This document shows, piece by piece, positions 1 through 10,210 of a DNA stretch of 64,000 nucleotides; position 1 is the first letter of the stretch; every line of letters begins with the position of its first letter. The notes below the pieces were generated by a model. That model worked only from the letters and a program-made list of their open reading frames with translations. It made no database searches and had not been told where the DNA came from. The translations under genes were made by a program, and so were the position numbers. This DNA comes from Aldrovandia affinis (lineage: Eukaryota; Chordata; Actinopteri; Notacanthiformes; Halosauridae), in NCBI GenBank assembly GCA_029706075.1, contig JAINUG010000020.1:1503625-1567624 (forward strand), read 5' to 3'.

Positions 1-1180
1 CTCTTTCCAAATTGAAGGTGGGTAAAACAGAGTTTGCTGCCATGACACTATGCTGCTGGTGTGGAGGAAAACTGTTGACAATAGTTGTTACAGAATCTAC
101 AAAGTAATCATTTAAGGCTTCAGCCACATCAAATGACTTATTTGTTAGAGTGCTATTAATCCTTAGTTCAATGTGTTTTCTAACATTATTCTGTCCAGTT
201 AATTTCTTTATTTGCTGCCATATGATTTTAGAGTTTCCCTTGGCATGTTCTATTTTTTCGAGAAAATAATTTGCCTTGGCTTTCCTAAGCTCTCTTGTTA
301 CTTTGTTTCGTATAGAGGCAAATTTCTGCCTATCAGTTGTTAGTTTAGACTTCAGTGATGTTTTTAGGGCCTGGTCTCGTTCTTTCATAATTTGAATTAT
401 AGTTTCATTTATCCATGGGAGGGAAGACCTTCTATTTTTGTATCTAAACTTTTTCGCATTTTTTAAAATTTTATTATGTCGTTTTTCTGTAAAGCACTGG
501 CTAATATATTCCAAGTCATATGATTTCAGCATGTCATCCCACTTAATATTCTGCACAGCATTTTTAAAGTCTCAATTTTTATTCTTTGGTATCCACATGG
601 ATTCCGAGCTCTGACTGAAGCTGGAACATTTTTTCCCATTTACTTTTCTTGCCATTAAAATCAAATTATGATCTGACAGGCCTGTTATCATGTTATATGA
701 TTTTATTATTCTGTCTGGCATATTGCAAAAAAAAAAAAAAATTCGATCTATCTGGGTACAGGAGGAATTTGTAATTCTGGTTGGCCGTTTAACTATTTGT
801 GAAAGATTAAAGCCGTCAGTAACTTGTTTTAGATGCCTTTTTGAGGACTTGTCTTCCCAATTTACATTAAAGTCCCCCATAACTATAACCTCCCTATTAA
901 AATCACATTGTTGCAATAATTCTCTAAATATTTCATAAAAACTGATTTTAGACAAGGGGGGGCGGTATAGCACAATAAGAGTGAAAGACATCTCTGGAGA
1001 AAGTTCAATGTTTAGACCGAGGCATTCTAGGTCACAGTCTATGAAATTGATTTAATTACACCTTATGGTTTCCTTAACATAACACAGAACACCACCACCC
1101 TTTCCTGCTTGCGATCATTTCTAAACATATTAAATCCATTCACATTTATTGCTGCGCACAGAGAATTTTCGTTCAGCCAT
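1..1180 (-). pseudogene. LINE endonuclease domain, distal part, and linker
   Basis: The minus strand carries an endonuclease/exonuclease/phosphatase fold: WLNEN near 1175, NGFNMFRND near 1120, the catalytic GDFN motif near 880 and the SDHNL motif near 670. The reading frame breaks at about 1100 and at an A14 run (about 727-740). Bases 1-571 encode the basic linker between endonuclease and reverse transcriptase, with a PWINETI motif. The reverse transcriptase lies beyond the window. It is the continuation of the piece at 3121-3240. Confidence 0.75.
1174..1180. repeat. Target-site duplication of the L2 insertion, left copy
   Basis: CAGCCAT is repeated at 3114-3120. With one copy removed, the host LINE endonuclease frame reads straight through the join, which supports this as the insertion site. 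Confidence 0.75.
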
Positions 1181-2013
1181 GATTCAAATCAAATCAAATC
1201 AAATTTATTTGTATAGCGCTTTTCGCAATAGAATTGTCACAAAACGCTTAACAGAGGGGGAACCCAGGCCTAGACCCCCCCAAAAGCAAGCCTGAAGGCA
1301 AGAGTGGCAAGGAAAAACTCCCTTGGTAGGGGGAAACCTTGGGAGGAACCAGACTAAAAAGGGGGGGGCATCCTCTTCTGGCCGGCACAGGGTATGTCCA
1401 AAAAAGACCATGTCATGGTCAGTCCAAGGTGACTCAGGGCTGAAAGACTTTGCCCTCCTGAGTCTGAGTTAGGTAGTCAGCAGGGGGGCTAAACCATGCA
1501 GAGAGGGTCCAGATCCAGGAACTGGGGTTGGCGTGGGGGTGAGGGTTGATGGGGCAGCTCACACTTCTCGCAGGATCTAGGGCTCGGGGGCAGGTGCCCC
1601 CGAGTCAGAGGCTGAGGCAGAGAAGAGAACATGCAGTCAGAAAAAGCAGTGCTATAGCCAGTAGCATTATGTAAGAGCAGGGGAGCACAAGCATAGGAAA
1701 TATACAGATAGCCCCAACAGGTGTAAGCTATGGCAGCATACCTATTAGGAGAGGGACAGAGAAAACACGCAGCCATGAGAGTTCCAAACCATCCACACCT
1801 GATCAAGGATAACCAGCATAACAGTGGTGGTAACACATTGAGGAGGTGACAGTATGGAAAGTTTCTCACTCCATAAGACACTAGGGCACGGCCTTCTCCA
1901 TCTCTCCACCTAGACTATGTTTGGCAGTAGGCTAGGCTGAAAAGATATGTTTTTAATCTACACTTAAAAATTGAAACTGTGTCCGAATCCCTAACATGCC
2001 TTGGTAAACCGTT

Positions 2014-2695
2014 CTACAACAGAGGAGCTCTAAAAGAGAAGGCTCTACCACCAGCTGTGCTTTTCAAAATTCTAGGGAGTAATAGATGGCCGGCTTCATG
2101 TGAACGAAGCAGTTGTGTCGGCTTATAGGGGGCAATCATTTCGGTCAGATATAAAGGTGCAAGTCCGTTTACTCCTTTAAAAGTCAGCAACAGTACTTTA
2201 TAATCAGCCCGATATTTAATAGGAAGCCAATGTAGTGATGCTAACACTGGAGTAATGTGCTCATACTTCTTGGATCTAGTCAAAATACATGCCGCTGTAT
2301 TCTGTACTAGTTGAAGACTCTTTAGAGAGCTACTAGAGGAGCCGGATAATAAGGCATTACAATAGTCTAGCCTCGATGCGACAAAAGCATCAAGGTTTTA
2401 GCATCCTCTAATGACAGAATGTGCCGAATTTTAGCTATGTTTGTTAGGTGAAAGAAAGCTACTCTGGAAGTGTTTTTAATATGAGTGTCAAATGTAAGGT
2501 CCTGATCAATAATAAAACCAAGGTTCTTAACCATAAGACTTGATGTAACTATGCAATCACCTGCATTTAACTGCAGATCCAACTTGTTCCTTAATTTTTT
2601 GGGGCCCAAAACCATCTGAATTTAAAAGCAGGAAATTTACTGTCATCCAATTATTTATATCAGAGATACAAGCCTCTAATTGGTGCTAACAGAAA
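2014..2695 (-). pseudogene. L2 reverse transcriptase C-terminal region
   Basis: The minus strand encodes the usual post-catalytic part of an L2 ORF2: INNWMTVNFL (near 2650), LGFIIDQDLTFDTHI, RIRHILS-like, then SRLDYCNALLSG (near 2350), and finally TPVLASLHWLPIKYRADYK and GGRAFSFRAPLL before 2014. The frame changes at about 2375. The catalytic FADD-type motif lies upstream and is absent, so this copy cannot encode an active enzyme. Confidence 0.8.
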
Positions 2696-2699
2696 AGAC

Positions 2700-2874
2700 T
2701 CTATGTAACTCTTTCCTTCCTAAATCTGGCGAAGCGTCCGGACGCGGTCCTCAAGCTCAACTATTTTCTGAGCCAATTCTAAATTGAGTTGACACTTACT
2801 ACATATACCAGTTACGCTAAACTTGTAATACTAAACATATTGCACTCCAAGCAGGAAACAAGGGAGGAAGCCAT
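2700..2874 (-). pseudogene. L2 ORF1 N-terminal fragment
   Basis: From the ATG at 2874 the minus strand encodes MASSLVSCLECNMF, then after a one-base frame change a second Cys pair (CSKC) and a heptad-like stretch (LAQKIVELEDRVRTL). This two-Cys-pair plus coiled-coil layout is common at the start of fish LINE ORF1 proteins. It ends at the internal deletion. Confidence 0.6.
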
Positions 2875-3113
2875 GGTCGAATTCCTTACCGTAAATGTTT
2901 TCTTAGCCGTCGAACAGAAAACCACGGGGCTGGAGTCTAGGAGTATAGGTTGGAGTATAGGTTGATTAGTCAGGAGTAACCGAAAAAGATTACAAAATAG
3001 AAGAGAGTTTTGTATTTAAACCAGTATAAAAATGCAGAAAATGCGGGCAGTGAAACTTGGAGCAGCAGTGACTACAGCGCGCGTCGTGTTCAAATGGCAA
3101 ACAGGAAGTCATC

Positions 3114-3120
3114 CAGCCAT
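3114..3120. repeat. Target-site duplication of the L2 insertion, right copy
   Basis: This is the second CAGCCAT, next to the 5' end of the inserted L2. Confidence 0.75.
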
Positions 3121-3283
3121 TCAGACATCCCTGAACAATCAAAATTTGAATCTAGTAAGAGATGTTATATCTGTTCACATTTTGAAAGAATACTTCTAAT
3201 ATTTATGTGGCCGCCTAGAAGTCCTTTAGTTTTACTGCGGGGATCCCAGACTAATCTAGAGTTATTTACAGTTTTAAAAACAT

Positions 3284-4054
3284 TCAATTTCCGATGTTTG
3301 ATGATTGCTTTGTTGATGCGACAAAGGCTAGGCCTGGTGGTAGCTGGTCCGGTGCTGGGGCATGGGCCAGGCCTGACGATAGCTGGGCTGCTGCTGGTGC
3401 CTGGGCTTGGCCTGGCAGCTGGGCTGCTGCTGCTGCTGGGGCCTGGGCTAGGCCTGATGATAGCTGGACTGCTGCTGGGGCCTGGGCTAGGCCTGGTGGT
3501 AGCCGGGCTGATGCTGCGGCCCAGGCTAAGCCTGGTGGTAGCTGAGCCGCTGCTGGGGCCTGAGCTAAGCCTGGTGGTAGCTGGGCTGCTGCTGTGTCCT
3601 GGACTAGGCCTGGTGGTAGCTGGGCTGCTGCCATGGCCTGGGTCCAACCTAGAATCTGGGCTGTTGTTGGGGTTTGGCCTGGTGTTGGCAGGGCTGCAGT
3701 TGTGGCCTGGGCTTTGCAAGGTAGCTGACTGTTTGCTAATGGGCCAGGATTCAGTTGTATATCTCCACTTAGTAACAACAAAAATAACAGAAAGCTGTAA
3801 GCATGCCATTTGCCTTTGATGGTTTGTTTGCTGTCTTTTTGACTAGAAATGCCATTGTAAACTTCTTTCTGCCAGAAAATGGAATAAATAACTAAATGTC
3901 CATGTCCAAAAATGTTATATCTCGGTATATCATTCAAAGGAGCAGAATGTCCAAGAGTAGTTTGATTGATTCCCTGCCATACAAAGGCCTTGTGTTGGTG
4001 GAACAAGCAGAAGCCACAAGCAAAGTAAAAGTATCCAAACACAGCTATTTTCAC
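3284..4054 (-). CDS. LINE 5' ORF with 2A-like peptide and 13-aa repeats
   Basis: A 256-codon open frame belonging to the LINE. Residues 1-90 hold two hydrophobic stretches. The second is a Leu-rich run directly before GDIQLNPGP (codons at 3766-3740), which fits the 2A oligopeptide consensus DxExNPGP except that Gln replaces Glu. 2A sequences cause ribosome skipping between the final Gly and Pro, and they are known in some non-LTR retrotransposons as well as viruses. Downstream lie about eight degenerate copies of a 13-residue unit of the type QLPPGLAQAPAAA, encoded by the 39-bp repeat. The frame ends just before the endonuclease domain, which continues in another frame. The N-terminal start is the first ATG of the open frame and is not independently supported. 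Expression and 2A activity are inferred only. Confidence 0.6.
   Translation of the reverse strand: MKIAVFGYFYFACGFCLFHQHKAFVWQGINQTTLGHSAPLNDIPRYNIFGHGHLVIYSIFWQKEVYNGISSQKDSKQTIKGKWHAYSFLLFLLLLSGDIQLNPGPLANSQLPCKAQATTAALPTPGQTPTTAQILGWTQAMAAAQLPPGLVQDTAAAQLPPGLAQAPAAAQLPPGLAWAAASARLPPGLAQAPAAVQLSSGLAQAPAAAAAQLPGQAQAPAAAQLSSGLAHAPAPDQLPPGLAFVASTKQSSNIGN
3340..3690. repeat. 39-bp GC-rich minisatellite inside the LINE ORF
   Basis: The motif CCTGGTGGTAGC recurs at a 39-bp spacing, with variants, about eight times. The period is a multiple of three, so several frames on both strands stay open. Only the minus-strand frame joined to the 2A motif makes sense in context. Confidence 0.85.
3740..3766 (-). 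other. 2A-like ribosome-skipping motif
   Basis: The minus strand encodes GDIQLNPGP right after a run of Leu residues. The NPGP end is invariant in 2A peptides, and the position-3 acidic residue is Gln here. The hydrophobic residues before it match LINE-type 2A sequences, which can double as signal sequences. Confidence 0.7.
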
Positions 4055-4208
4055 TGTACCTGTTGGTTGAATCTTGTTTCAGAATCCAGTGTTTCTTTGA
4101 GTTGAAACATTTTTGTTGAAAAACATCAGCTAAAACGGATAGTATCTGAATAAAAAAGTTAAATAAAAACAACTCCTGCTCTCGGAAGCCATTTTGACAG
4201 GTGGAAGG

Positions 4209-4237
4209 TTTTGAAGCATTTGGCTGAATCTGAGCAG

Positions 4238-4287
<50 letters not shown>

Positions 4288-5036
4288 GCTTTATTTATAT
4301 AGCACCTTTCATACAGAGAATGCAGCTCAAAGTGCTTTAACATTTCAGCACAGTACAAAGAATAAAATAAACATGATAAAATAAACAAGGAGAAAAAAAC
4401 ATGATAATGAAATAGTGAAATATATAAACAATATAGCCCTATACACTTCAGAATTCATCCTGCTGCTTTTGTCAGCAGTCACATCATCAATAAATACAAG
4501 GGAACCAGTTCCATTGGCAGCCATACATGCCCACACCATAACACTACCTCCACCATGCTTCACAGATGAGGTGGTATGCTTCGGATCATGAGCAGTTCCT
4601 TCCCCTTCTCCATAGTCTTCTCTTCCCATCATTCTGGTACAAGTCGGTTTTTGTCGCATCTGTCCATAGGATGTGGACTGTACAGGCTTTTTTAGATGTT
4701 TTTTGGCAAACTCTAATCTGGTCTTCCTGTTTTTGAGGCTTACCAATTTGTTTACATCTGGACTCCTGGACGGTGTTCTTGATCTGGCCAACTGTTGTGA
4801 AGGGGTTTTTCTTCACCAGGGGAAGAATTCTTCTGTCATCCACCAGTTGTTTTCTGTGGTCTTCCAGGCCTTTTGGTGTTCCTGAGCTCACCAGTGCTTT
4901 CTTTCTTTTTAAGAATGTACCAAATAGTTGATTTAGCCACACCTAATGTTTTTGCTATCTCTCTGATGGGTTTGTTTAGATTTTTCAGCCTAATGATGGC
5001 TTGCTTCACTGGCAGTGACAGCTCTTTGGACTTCAT
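4209..5036 (-). pseudogene. Tc1 transposase (DD34E type), broken
   Basis: The minus strand starts at MKSKELS (ATG 5036). A helix-turn-helix pair follows (REIAKTLGVAKSTIWYIL, then the GRPQKTT hook) and then the region [12 protein letters not shown]. The first catalytic Asp lies in a [14 protein letters not shown] stretch near 4660, where the usual Glu after Asp is Ala. [20 protein letters not shown] follows. The frame changes at about 4840 and 4640. A LINE tail interrupts after EVYRAIL, and coding similarity ends at PNASK (4210). The second Asp and the Glu are not in the window. Confidence 0.8.
4240..4430 (-). mobile_element. LINE/SINE 3' tail with (TTA)n, inside a Tc1 transposase
   Basis: A (TAA)n run (about 4240-4285) is followed by CTTTATTTATATAGCACC and CAGCTCAAAGTGC on the plus strand. 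This is the reverse complement of a common fish LINE 3' end with a TTA-type tail. It splits the Tc1 transposase between the EVYRAIL motif (right side) and SAQIQPNASK (left side, 4210-4239). Confidence 0.6.
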
Positions 5037-5824
5037 ATTGAGAGTTAACAGCAACAGATTCCAAATGCAAATGCCACACATCAACTCTAATAAACTCTAG
5101 ACCTTTTATCTGCTTACTTGTAAATGAAATAAAGAGGGAATAACACACACCTGGCCATGGAACAGCTGAGCAGCCAATTGTCCAATTACTTTTGGTTCCT
5201 TAAAAAGGGGGGGACCACATATAAAAAGTGCTGTAATTCCTACACCGTTAACCCGATTTGTATGTAAATACCCTCAAATTAAAGCTGAAAGTCTGCACTC
5301 ATATTCAGTATTTAATTCATAATTTCAACTCCAATATGCGATGGTAGACAGCTAAAATAACAATAACTTTGTCAATGTCCAAATATTTATGGACCTGACT
5401 GTATACAGTGCATCCGGAAAGTATTCACATCGCTTCACTTTTTCCACATTTTGTTACATTTACTCTGACATGCACTGTCAACTGTGGCATCTTATATAGA
5501 CAGGTGTGTGCCTTTCCAAATCATGTCCAATCAATTGAATTTACCACAGGTGGACTCCAATGAAGTTCTAGAAACATCTCAAGGATGATCAGTGGAAACA
5601 GGATGCACCTGAGCTCAATTTTGAGTGTCATAGCAAACGGCGTGAATACTTATGTACATGTGATATATATATATTATTTTTTTTATACATTTGCAAAAAT
5701 TTCTAAAAAAGTTTTTTCACTTTGTCATTATGGGGTATTGTGTGTAGAATTCTGAGAAAAAAAATGAATTTAATCCATTTTGGAATAAGGCTGTAACATA
5801 ACAAAATGTGGAAAAAGTGAAGCG

Positions 5825-5829
5825 ATGTG
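5825..5829. repeat. 5-bp target duplication (left) of the LTR element
   Basis: ATGTG is repeated at 10427-10431. It lies inside the right inverted repeat of the Tc1-type MITE. Confidence 0.85.
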
Positions 5830-6045
5830 TGTCGTATTTACGCTGCTGTAAATAATCTTCAGGACAAAAGAATGAATGAATGAACTCGTCTTTATTTTCC
5901 GATCTCGTACATCAGTGGTGGTAACATGGTAAGCTATACCCCAACCATCTAACAGGACCCCGTGCTGTGATAACCAAAACCAAGGTGCCCCTGGCGTGCC
6001 TGTCTAAATTAACATAGCATGAATATTCATAGCATGAATATTACA
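5830..6045 (-). repeat. 3' LTR of the Mag-like element
   Basis: A 216-bp terminal repeat, identical by eye to 10211-10426. It holds an AATAAA signal on the minus strand at about 5890. Confidence 0.9.
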
Positions 6046-6058
6046 TCTCCCTTCTTTT
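6046..6058 (-). other. Polypurine tract
   Basis: The minus strand reads AAAAGAAGGGAGA immediately before the 3' LTR, the expected place for the plus-strand primer. Confidence 0.7.
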
Positions 6059-6256
6059 AAAGAAGACTGGAGTGGCATTAGAACAGCAAGTAAAAGCCAT
6101 GTTATGTATTACTCTGCAAACCATATTCTGCAAACATTAATCAGGTAAAATAAACAAGTAAGTACTAATGTCATACTTAAACAGCCTCAGAGGTACTACA
6201 TTTTTTAAAAAAAAAATTTTTTATATAGGGCAGCGATCCGCCTACACCCTGTACAT

Positions 6257-9200
6257 TCACAGGTCCAGTATTGCTCGAGGCTTGACCTCTCGGCCTGACC
6301 TGGTGTGGTATGAAGCTGAAGCTGAGCGTGCTTCTGAGTCATCTGACAGTTCAGGTGTAGTAGCAGGTAAGTCTTCTATGTGTGGCGGAATGCTGCTCGC
6401 CAGACAGTGTTCTTCTTTTGTGTCCGCAGGTGCTTGCGTTGCGGCGGTACTCTTGTCCATCTTGGGTGCGGACATGGTATGAACGCGCAGTGTCAGCTGG
6501 CTGCATGACTACTGCTGGCCTCCAGTGTCCATTCTCTTGGAGCCTGACAGACTCTCCACTGTGCAGTGGGGGTAGTGGTCTAGCTGACCTGTCATAGTAC
6601 CTCTTTTGGTGCTCTTGTCTTTGCACTCGCTTGGCATGTCCATCTTTGGGGCTGACTACCTCTGGCTGCAGCTGTTGGCTGGTGCTTGGGAGGATTGAGC
6701 GCAGCCTGCGGCTCATCAGCAGCTGCGCTGGCGACTTGAAGTTGTCGACTGGGGTGTTACGGTATTCAAGGAGACTGAGGTAAGGGTCTCTTCTGTCTGC
6801 CTTAGCCTTGTCCATGAGCGCTTTAGCTGTCTGTACAGTCCTCTCCGCCAGTCCATTGCTCTGAGGGTAATGTGGGCTCGACGTGACGTGTGTGAACTCC
6901 CATGACTTGGCAAACGCCTTGAACTCCTTTGACTTGTACTGTGGTCCGTTGTCTGAGACCACGGTCTCCGGGATGCCATGCCTGGCAAATGCTGCCTTTA
7001 GCTTGTGGACTACAGCTGCTGATGTGGTGCTGTGAAGTCTGTCTAGTTCAAAGAACCTGCTGGAGTAGTCGACGGTCACAATGTAATCCTGGTTGTTCCA
7101 GGTGAAGAGGTCTGTCCCCACAACCTGCCAGGGAAGTTCTGGGATGCGATGAGGCAGCATGGGCTCTTTGATGTTTGATGGGCGGCGCTCCTGACAGACT
7201 GAGCACTTTTCCACGGTTTGCTCTATGTGCTTGCACATTCCAGGCCAGAACATGATGTCTCGTGCTCTCAGTTTGCACTTTTCCATGCCCATGTGGCCTG
7301 CATGGATCTTAGTCAGCATCTCTCCTCTGAGGTTGGTAGGGATGACTATTTTCTCTCCTTTGAAAATGATTCCATTTGTTTTGGACAGTTCGTCTCGGTG
7401 GTTCCAGAATGCAGTGATGTTTTCGGGGCACTGTTTCCTTTCCTCAGGCCATCCCTCCATGATAGCCTGGCTCAGCAGCTTGAATTGTGCGTCGTTCTCT
7501 GTTTCTTCTCCGATCTCCCCGTAGTCTGGCATCACTCACAGGTAGGCTGTTGTACACCATGTGTACCTGAAGGTCCATCCCTTCACTGAGTCCGTCGTTG
7601 TGGGAGGCGAGTGGTTTTCTGGATAGCGTGTCGGGCGACTGGGATATCCTTCCCAGGGTGATGCACGATTGTGAAGTTGTATTTGTGTAGCTGCAGTATC
7701 ATTCTCTGTAGCCTCGGTGGGGCTGCGGCAAGTGGCTTCTTCATGATCGACTCAAGGGGCTTATGGTCAGATTGCACCGTGACATGTCGACCATAGACAT
7801 ATTGATGGAAACGTTTGAACCGTGCACAGTACTGCGTACATCTCCTTCTCGATCTGTGCGTAGTTGACCTCGCTGTCTGTGAGTGATCTGGATGCGTAGC
7901 TAATGGGCCTTCCTTCCTGCATCAGCACAGCACCTAGCCCATACTGGATGCGCCGACCTGCAAGCTGAGCTCCTTTTCGGGGTCGAAATAGATGAGAACT
8001 GGCCCGGTTCACTGGTGAGTGTGTCTTTCATTTTCTGGAATGCGGCGTCGTGTTGTTTGTCCCACAGGAACTCATTAGATTGCTTCAACAGCTGTCTCAT
8101 GGGAGCGTTGATCTCGGAGAGGCTCGGCGCGAACTTAGCCAGGTAGTTGACCATACCTAGCACGGTCTCCAGCTCTGCGCGGCTCTTCGGCGCTCCATCT
8201 CCTTGATGGCAGCTATCTTGCTTAACCGGCTTTACGCCCTCAGCTGAAAGGACGTGCCCGAAATAGCTCACCTCGCTGGCTCCGATGGTGCATTTGTCTG
8301 CATTGAGCCGGACGCCTCTCACTCGTGATCTCTCTAGCATTGCATGCAGATTCTTGTCGTGCTCCTCTCTGGTCGCGCCATAAACGAGGATGTCGTCTAC
8401 TATCGCTGCTACTCCATCTAGGCCCTCATATGTCTCGTCGATTTTCCGTTGGAATTCATCCTGAGCAGAGGCGAGTCCAAACGGCAGGCGTAAGAACCTG
8501 TACCGTCCAAATGGTGTGTTGAACGTTGTCAGTTTGGATGATTCGTGCGCTAGCTTGATGGACCAGTATCCTGATCTTGCGTCCAGCACACTGAAGAAAC
8601 GTGCACCTGTTAGTCTGGGTGTAATGTCCTCTAGTGTCGGCAGTGGGTAATGCGGGCGCTGATAGCCTTGTTCAGCTCTCTTGGGTCCAGGCAGATTCTG
8701 AGTTTGCCTGTGCGTGGTTTCTCCACAACGACCAGTGCGCTGACCCACTCCGTTGGTTCGATGACCTTGGTGATGATCTGGTTGTCCTCCATGTGTTGCA
8801 GTTCCTCTTTCAGGCGACCACGCAGGGCGAGGGGTGTCCTTCTCAGTGGGCAGACCACTGGCGTGGCAGCTGGGTCTATGTGAATGTGACACTCCCCGAA
8901 CAGTCCACCTTTGAACACGCCACGATACTCTTCCATGACGGTTTGTTTGTCTGTGTGCGCAGTAACTGACAACACTAGCTTAATAAGGTCCATATTCAGG
9001 CATGCTTGTAAGCCTAGAACTGGGGGTGCCTGAGTATCTACAATGTAAAAGTCCAATAACATGTCACGCTCTTTGTACTTACATCTCAACGTGCATGTGC
9101 CCTTTACGACGAGCTTCTCTCCACCGTAGCCTGTCAGTCTGCGTAAGGTAGGCTGGATCTTGCACTCATTTTTCAAGCTATCATACTCTCTCAGGGAAAT

Positions 9201-9395
9201 TACGTTAACCTGCGCGCCTGTATCTAGTTTAAACTGAATCTCTGTGCCCTGTTTCCCAATTTTTATGTCTGCAAAAGCTTGCTCTGCTTCTGTAAACTGT
9301 CGGTCTGTTACTGTGTCGACATATAGTTCGTCTGACTCTTCACCTGATTCAGGGCTCGCGCTCACTTCATGCACTGACTTTTTCTGGTAGCTACC
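6257..9395 (-). pseudogene. pol of the Mag-like element (protease, RT, RNase H, integrase; frameshifted)
   Basis: The order on the minus strand is: protease with the DTGA active site (about 9220); reverse transcriptase (about 8900-8250) with LPFGLASA and the IVDDIL catalytic box near 8390; RNase H region (about 8010-7650) including GAVLMQEGRPISYASR; integrase with an HHCC zinc finger (about 7320-7200) and the catalytic residues in GTDLF, SDNGPQY and GLAERT (about 7100-6850); then a basic C-terminal tail ending near 6257. The frame changes at about 8650, 8220, 8195, 8005, 7815, 7637, 7535 and 6460. Catalytic residues look intact, so inactivity comes from small indels rather than lost domains. 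Confidence 0.85.
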
Positions 9396-10191
9396 GCCCT
9401 ACATACCTTAGAAAAGTGGTTCCATTTGCCGCATTTCATGCATTGTTTTCCTCTTGCAGAACAGTTCTCTCCTCCCTCGTGTGCTCTGTTTCCACAGTAA
9501 CCACAGTTCCTGCTACGTGTGTCTGCTTCGCTCGTTTTGTGATCTCTCTCTGCCCACTCCGTTTAGGGCGAAATCTCTGCGCGGCATTCTTTTGTCCATG
9601 TCTGTGCACTGCGTGTACTAGCTGCTCGTGTGCGCTGCTTGTGGCGCCGCTAAAGCTTTTGATCTGAGCCTGTGCTAGCTCGTGAGCTCTGGCTATATCT
9701 ACTGCTTTATCTAATGCCAGCTCTGATCCGACATTTAAAAGTTTCTCTCTAACTTTGGCTGATTGTATACCAAACACTATACGGTCCCTAACCATCTCGT
9801 CATTGTTCGCATAATCACAGTCCTTTACGAGCAGCTTTAATGCCGTGACAAATTGTTCAAATGACTCGCTAGGGTTGCTGAATTTTCTCGTGTGGAACTT
9901 GTACCTAGCGAATATCGTGTTTTTCTTTGGAATTACATAAGCTTCAAACTTATTGTAGTAACTTTGCAGTACCTTGGCCTCATCTGCGCTGAGAGTCCAT
10001 GTGTTGAAGATGTCTCTCCCTTTCTCTCCACTCCATAGTAGCACATTTCTCGTCTTCTCCTTTTTTTTTCTTGAGCGGGCCGGAAAACATTAGCTCCGCT
10101 GCGTGCTGTCTGAATTTTTCCATTCTCCCGGTAAGTCCAGAGAGTCCCAATTCATTCGCGGCGACGGAACCCCGTTAAAATCCATGTTCAT
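9384..10191 (-). pseudogene. gag of the Mag-like element (frameshifted)
   Basis: The ATG at 10191 opens the frame shortly after the primer site. The N-terminal part needs a frame change near 10115 (an A5 run) and another back near 10040. The main stretch (10040 to about 9520) carries the capsid-like region with GEKGRDIFNTW. A further frame change precedes two CCHC knuckles (C-x2-C-x4-H-x5-C and C-x2-C-x4-H-x4-C, about 9510-9415), which bind RNA. The knuckle frame overlaps the protease frame by about 40 bases in the -1 direction. Gag would form the particle shell in the cytoplasm. Whether any of the breaks are sequencing errors cannot be told from this copy alone. Confidence 0.8.
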
Positions 10192-10192
10192 G

Positions 10193-10210
10193 TCCTCTAC
10201 TCTGACACCA
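10193..10210 (-). other. Primer-binding site (tRNA-Leu-like)
   Basis: Directly inside the 5' LTR the minus strand reads TGGTGTCAGAGTAGAGG. TGGTGTCAG is the complement of the 3' end of a leucine tRNA class; the match weakens after nine bases. Confidence 0.55.

Larger units (their letters stand above)
1181..3113 (-). mobile_element. Internally deleted L2 LINE inserted in the 2A-LINE
   Basis: The element is bounded by the 7-bp direct repeat CAGCCAT (1174-1180 and 3114-3120). On the minus strand it opens with a 5' UTR (3113-2875) and an ORF1 start at 2874 that encodes a Cys-pair followed by a predicted coiled coil. It then jumps near 2695-2710 to the C-terminal third of the reverse transcriptase ORF, and ends in a 3' UTR with GCGCTATACAAATAAA and a GATTT-type tail (1184-1210). 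The middle of ORF1, the endonuclease and most of the reverse transcriptase are missing. The rest of the 1.9 kb (1210-2010) is 3' UTR-like, with no supported gene. Confidence 0.8.
1..4208 (-). mobile_element. 2A-bearing LINE (L2/CR1-like), interrupted and running off the window
   Basis: A non-LTR retrotransposon read on the minus strand. From its 5' side it shows a hydrophobic ORF ending in a 2A-like motif (3740-3766), a 39-bp in-frame repeat, and the start of an apurinic-type endonuclease domain (about 3240-3121, HINIRSILSK motif). The domain resumes at 1180 with a WLNEN motif and continues with GDFNVNW and SDHNL motifs between 991 and 630. The linker towards the reverse transcriptase follows down to base 1. 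The break at 1181-3113 is a second LINE flanked by a 7-bp duplication. The 5' boundary near 4208 is where similarity to a Tc1 transposase stops, so the LINE probably inserted into that Tc1. Several in-frame stops and frame changes are present. L2/CR1 placement rests on domain style only. Confidence 0.75.
4209..5401 (-). mobile_element. Tc1-like element, right part (CAGTCAGGTCCAT family)
   Basis: The right terminus is the CAGTCAGGTCCATAAATATT inverted repeat read on the minus strand, ending at 5401, followed by TA. The transposase lies inside on the minus strand. The left part is cut off at 4208 by the 2A-LINE, and the other terminus is presumably left of base 1. The block from 5037 to 5370 is the 5' flank of the transposase gene. 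Confidence 0.8.

Noticed and set aside
1489..1881. A 130-codon open frame on the minus strand
   Set aside because: It lies in the 3' UTR-like part of the L2 element and resembles no known protein.
3740..3766. 2A motif as a sign of an integrated RNA virus
   Set aside because: The motif is followed by a LINE endonuclease region and no viral domain is present, so a retrotransposon 2A is the simpler reading.
3010..3819. Long open frames on the plus strand and a second minus frame over 3165-3809
   Set aside because: They are a by-product of the 39-bp repeat, whose length keeps several frames open; only the frame linked to the 2A motif fits the LINE.
9395..9440. Programmed -1 frameshift between the gag zinc knuckles and protease
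   Set aside because: The overlap is compatible with one, but no clear slippery heptamer is seen and the copy has many other frame breaks, so it cannot be separated from mutation.
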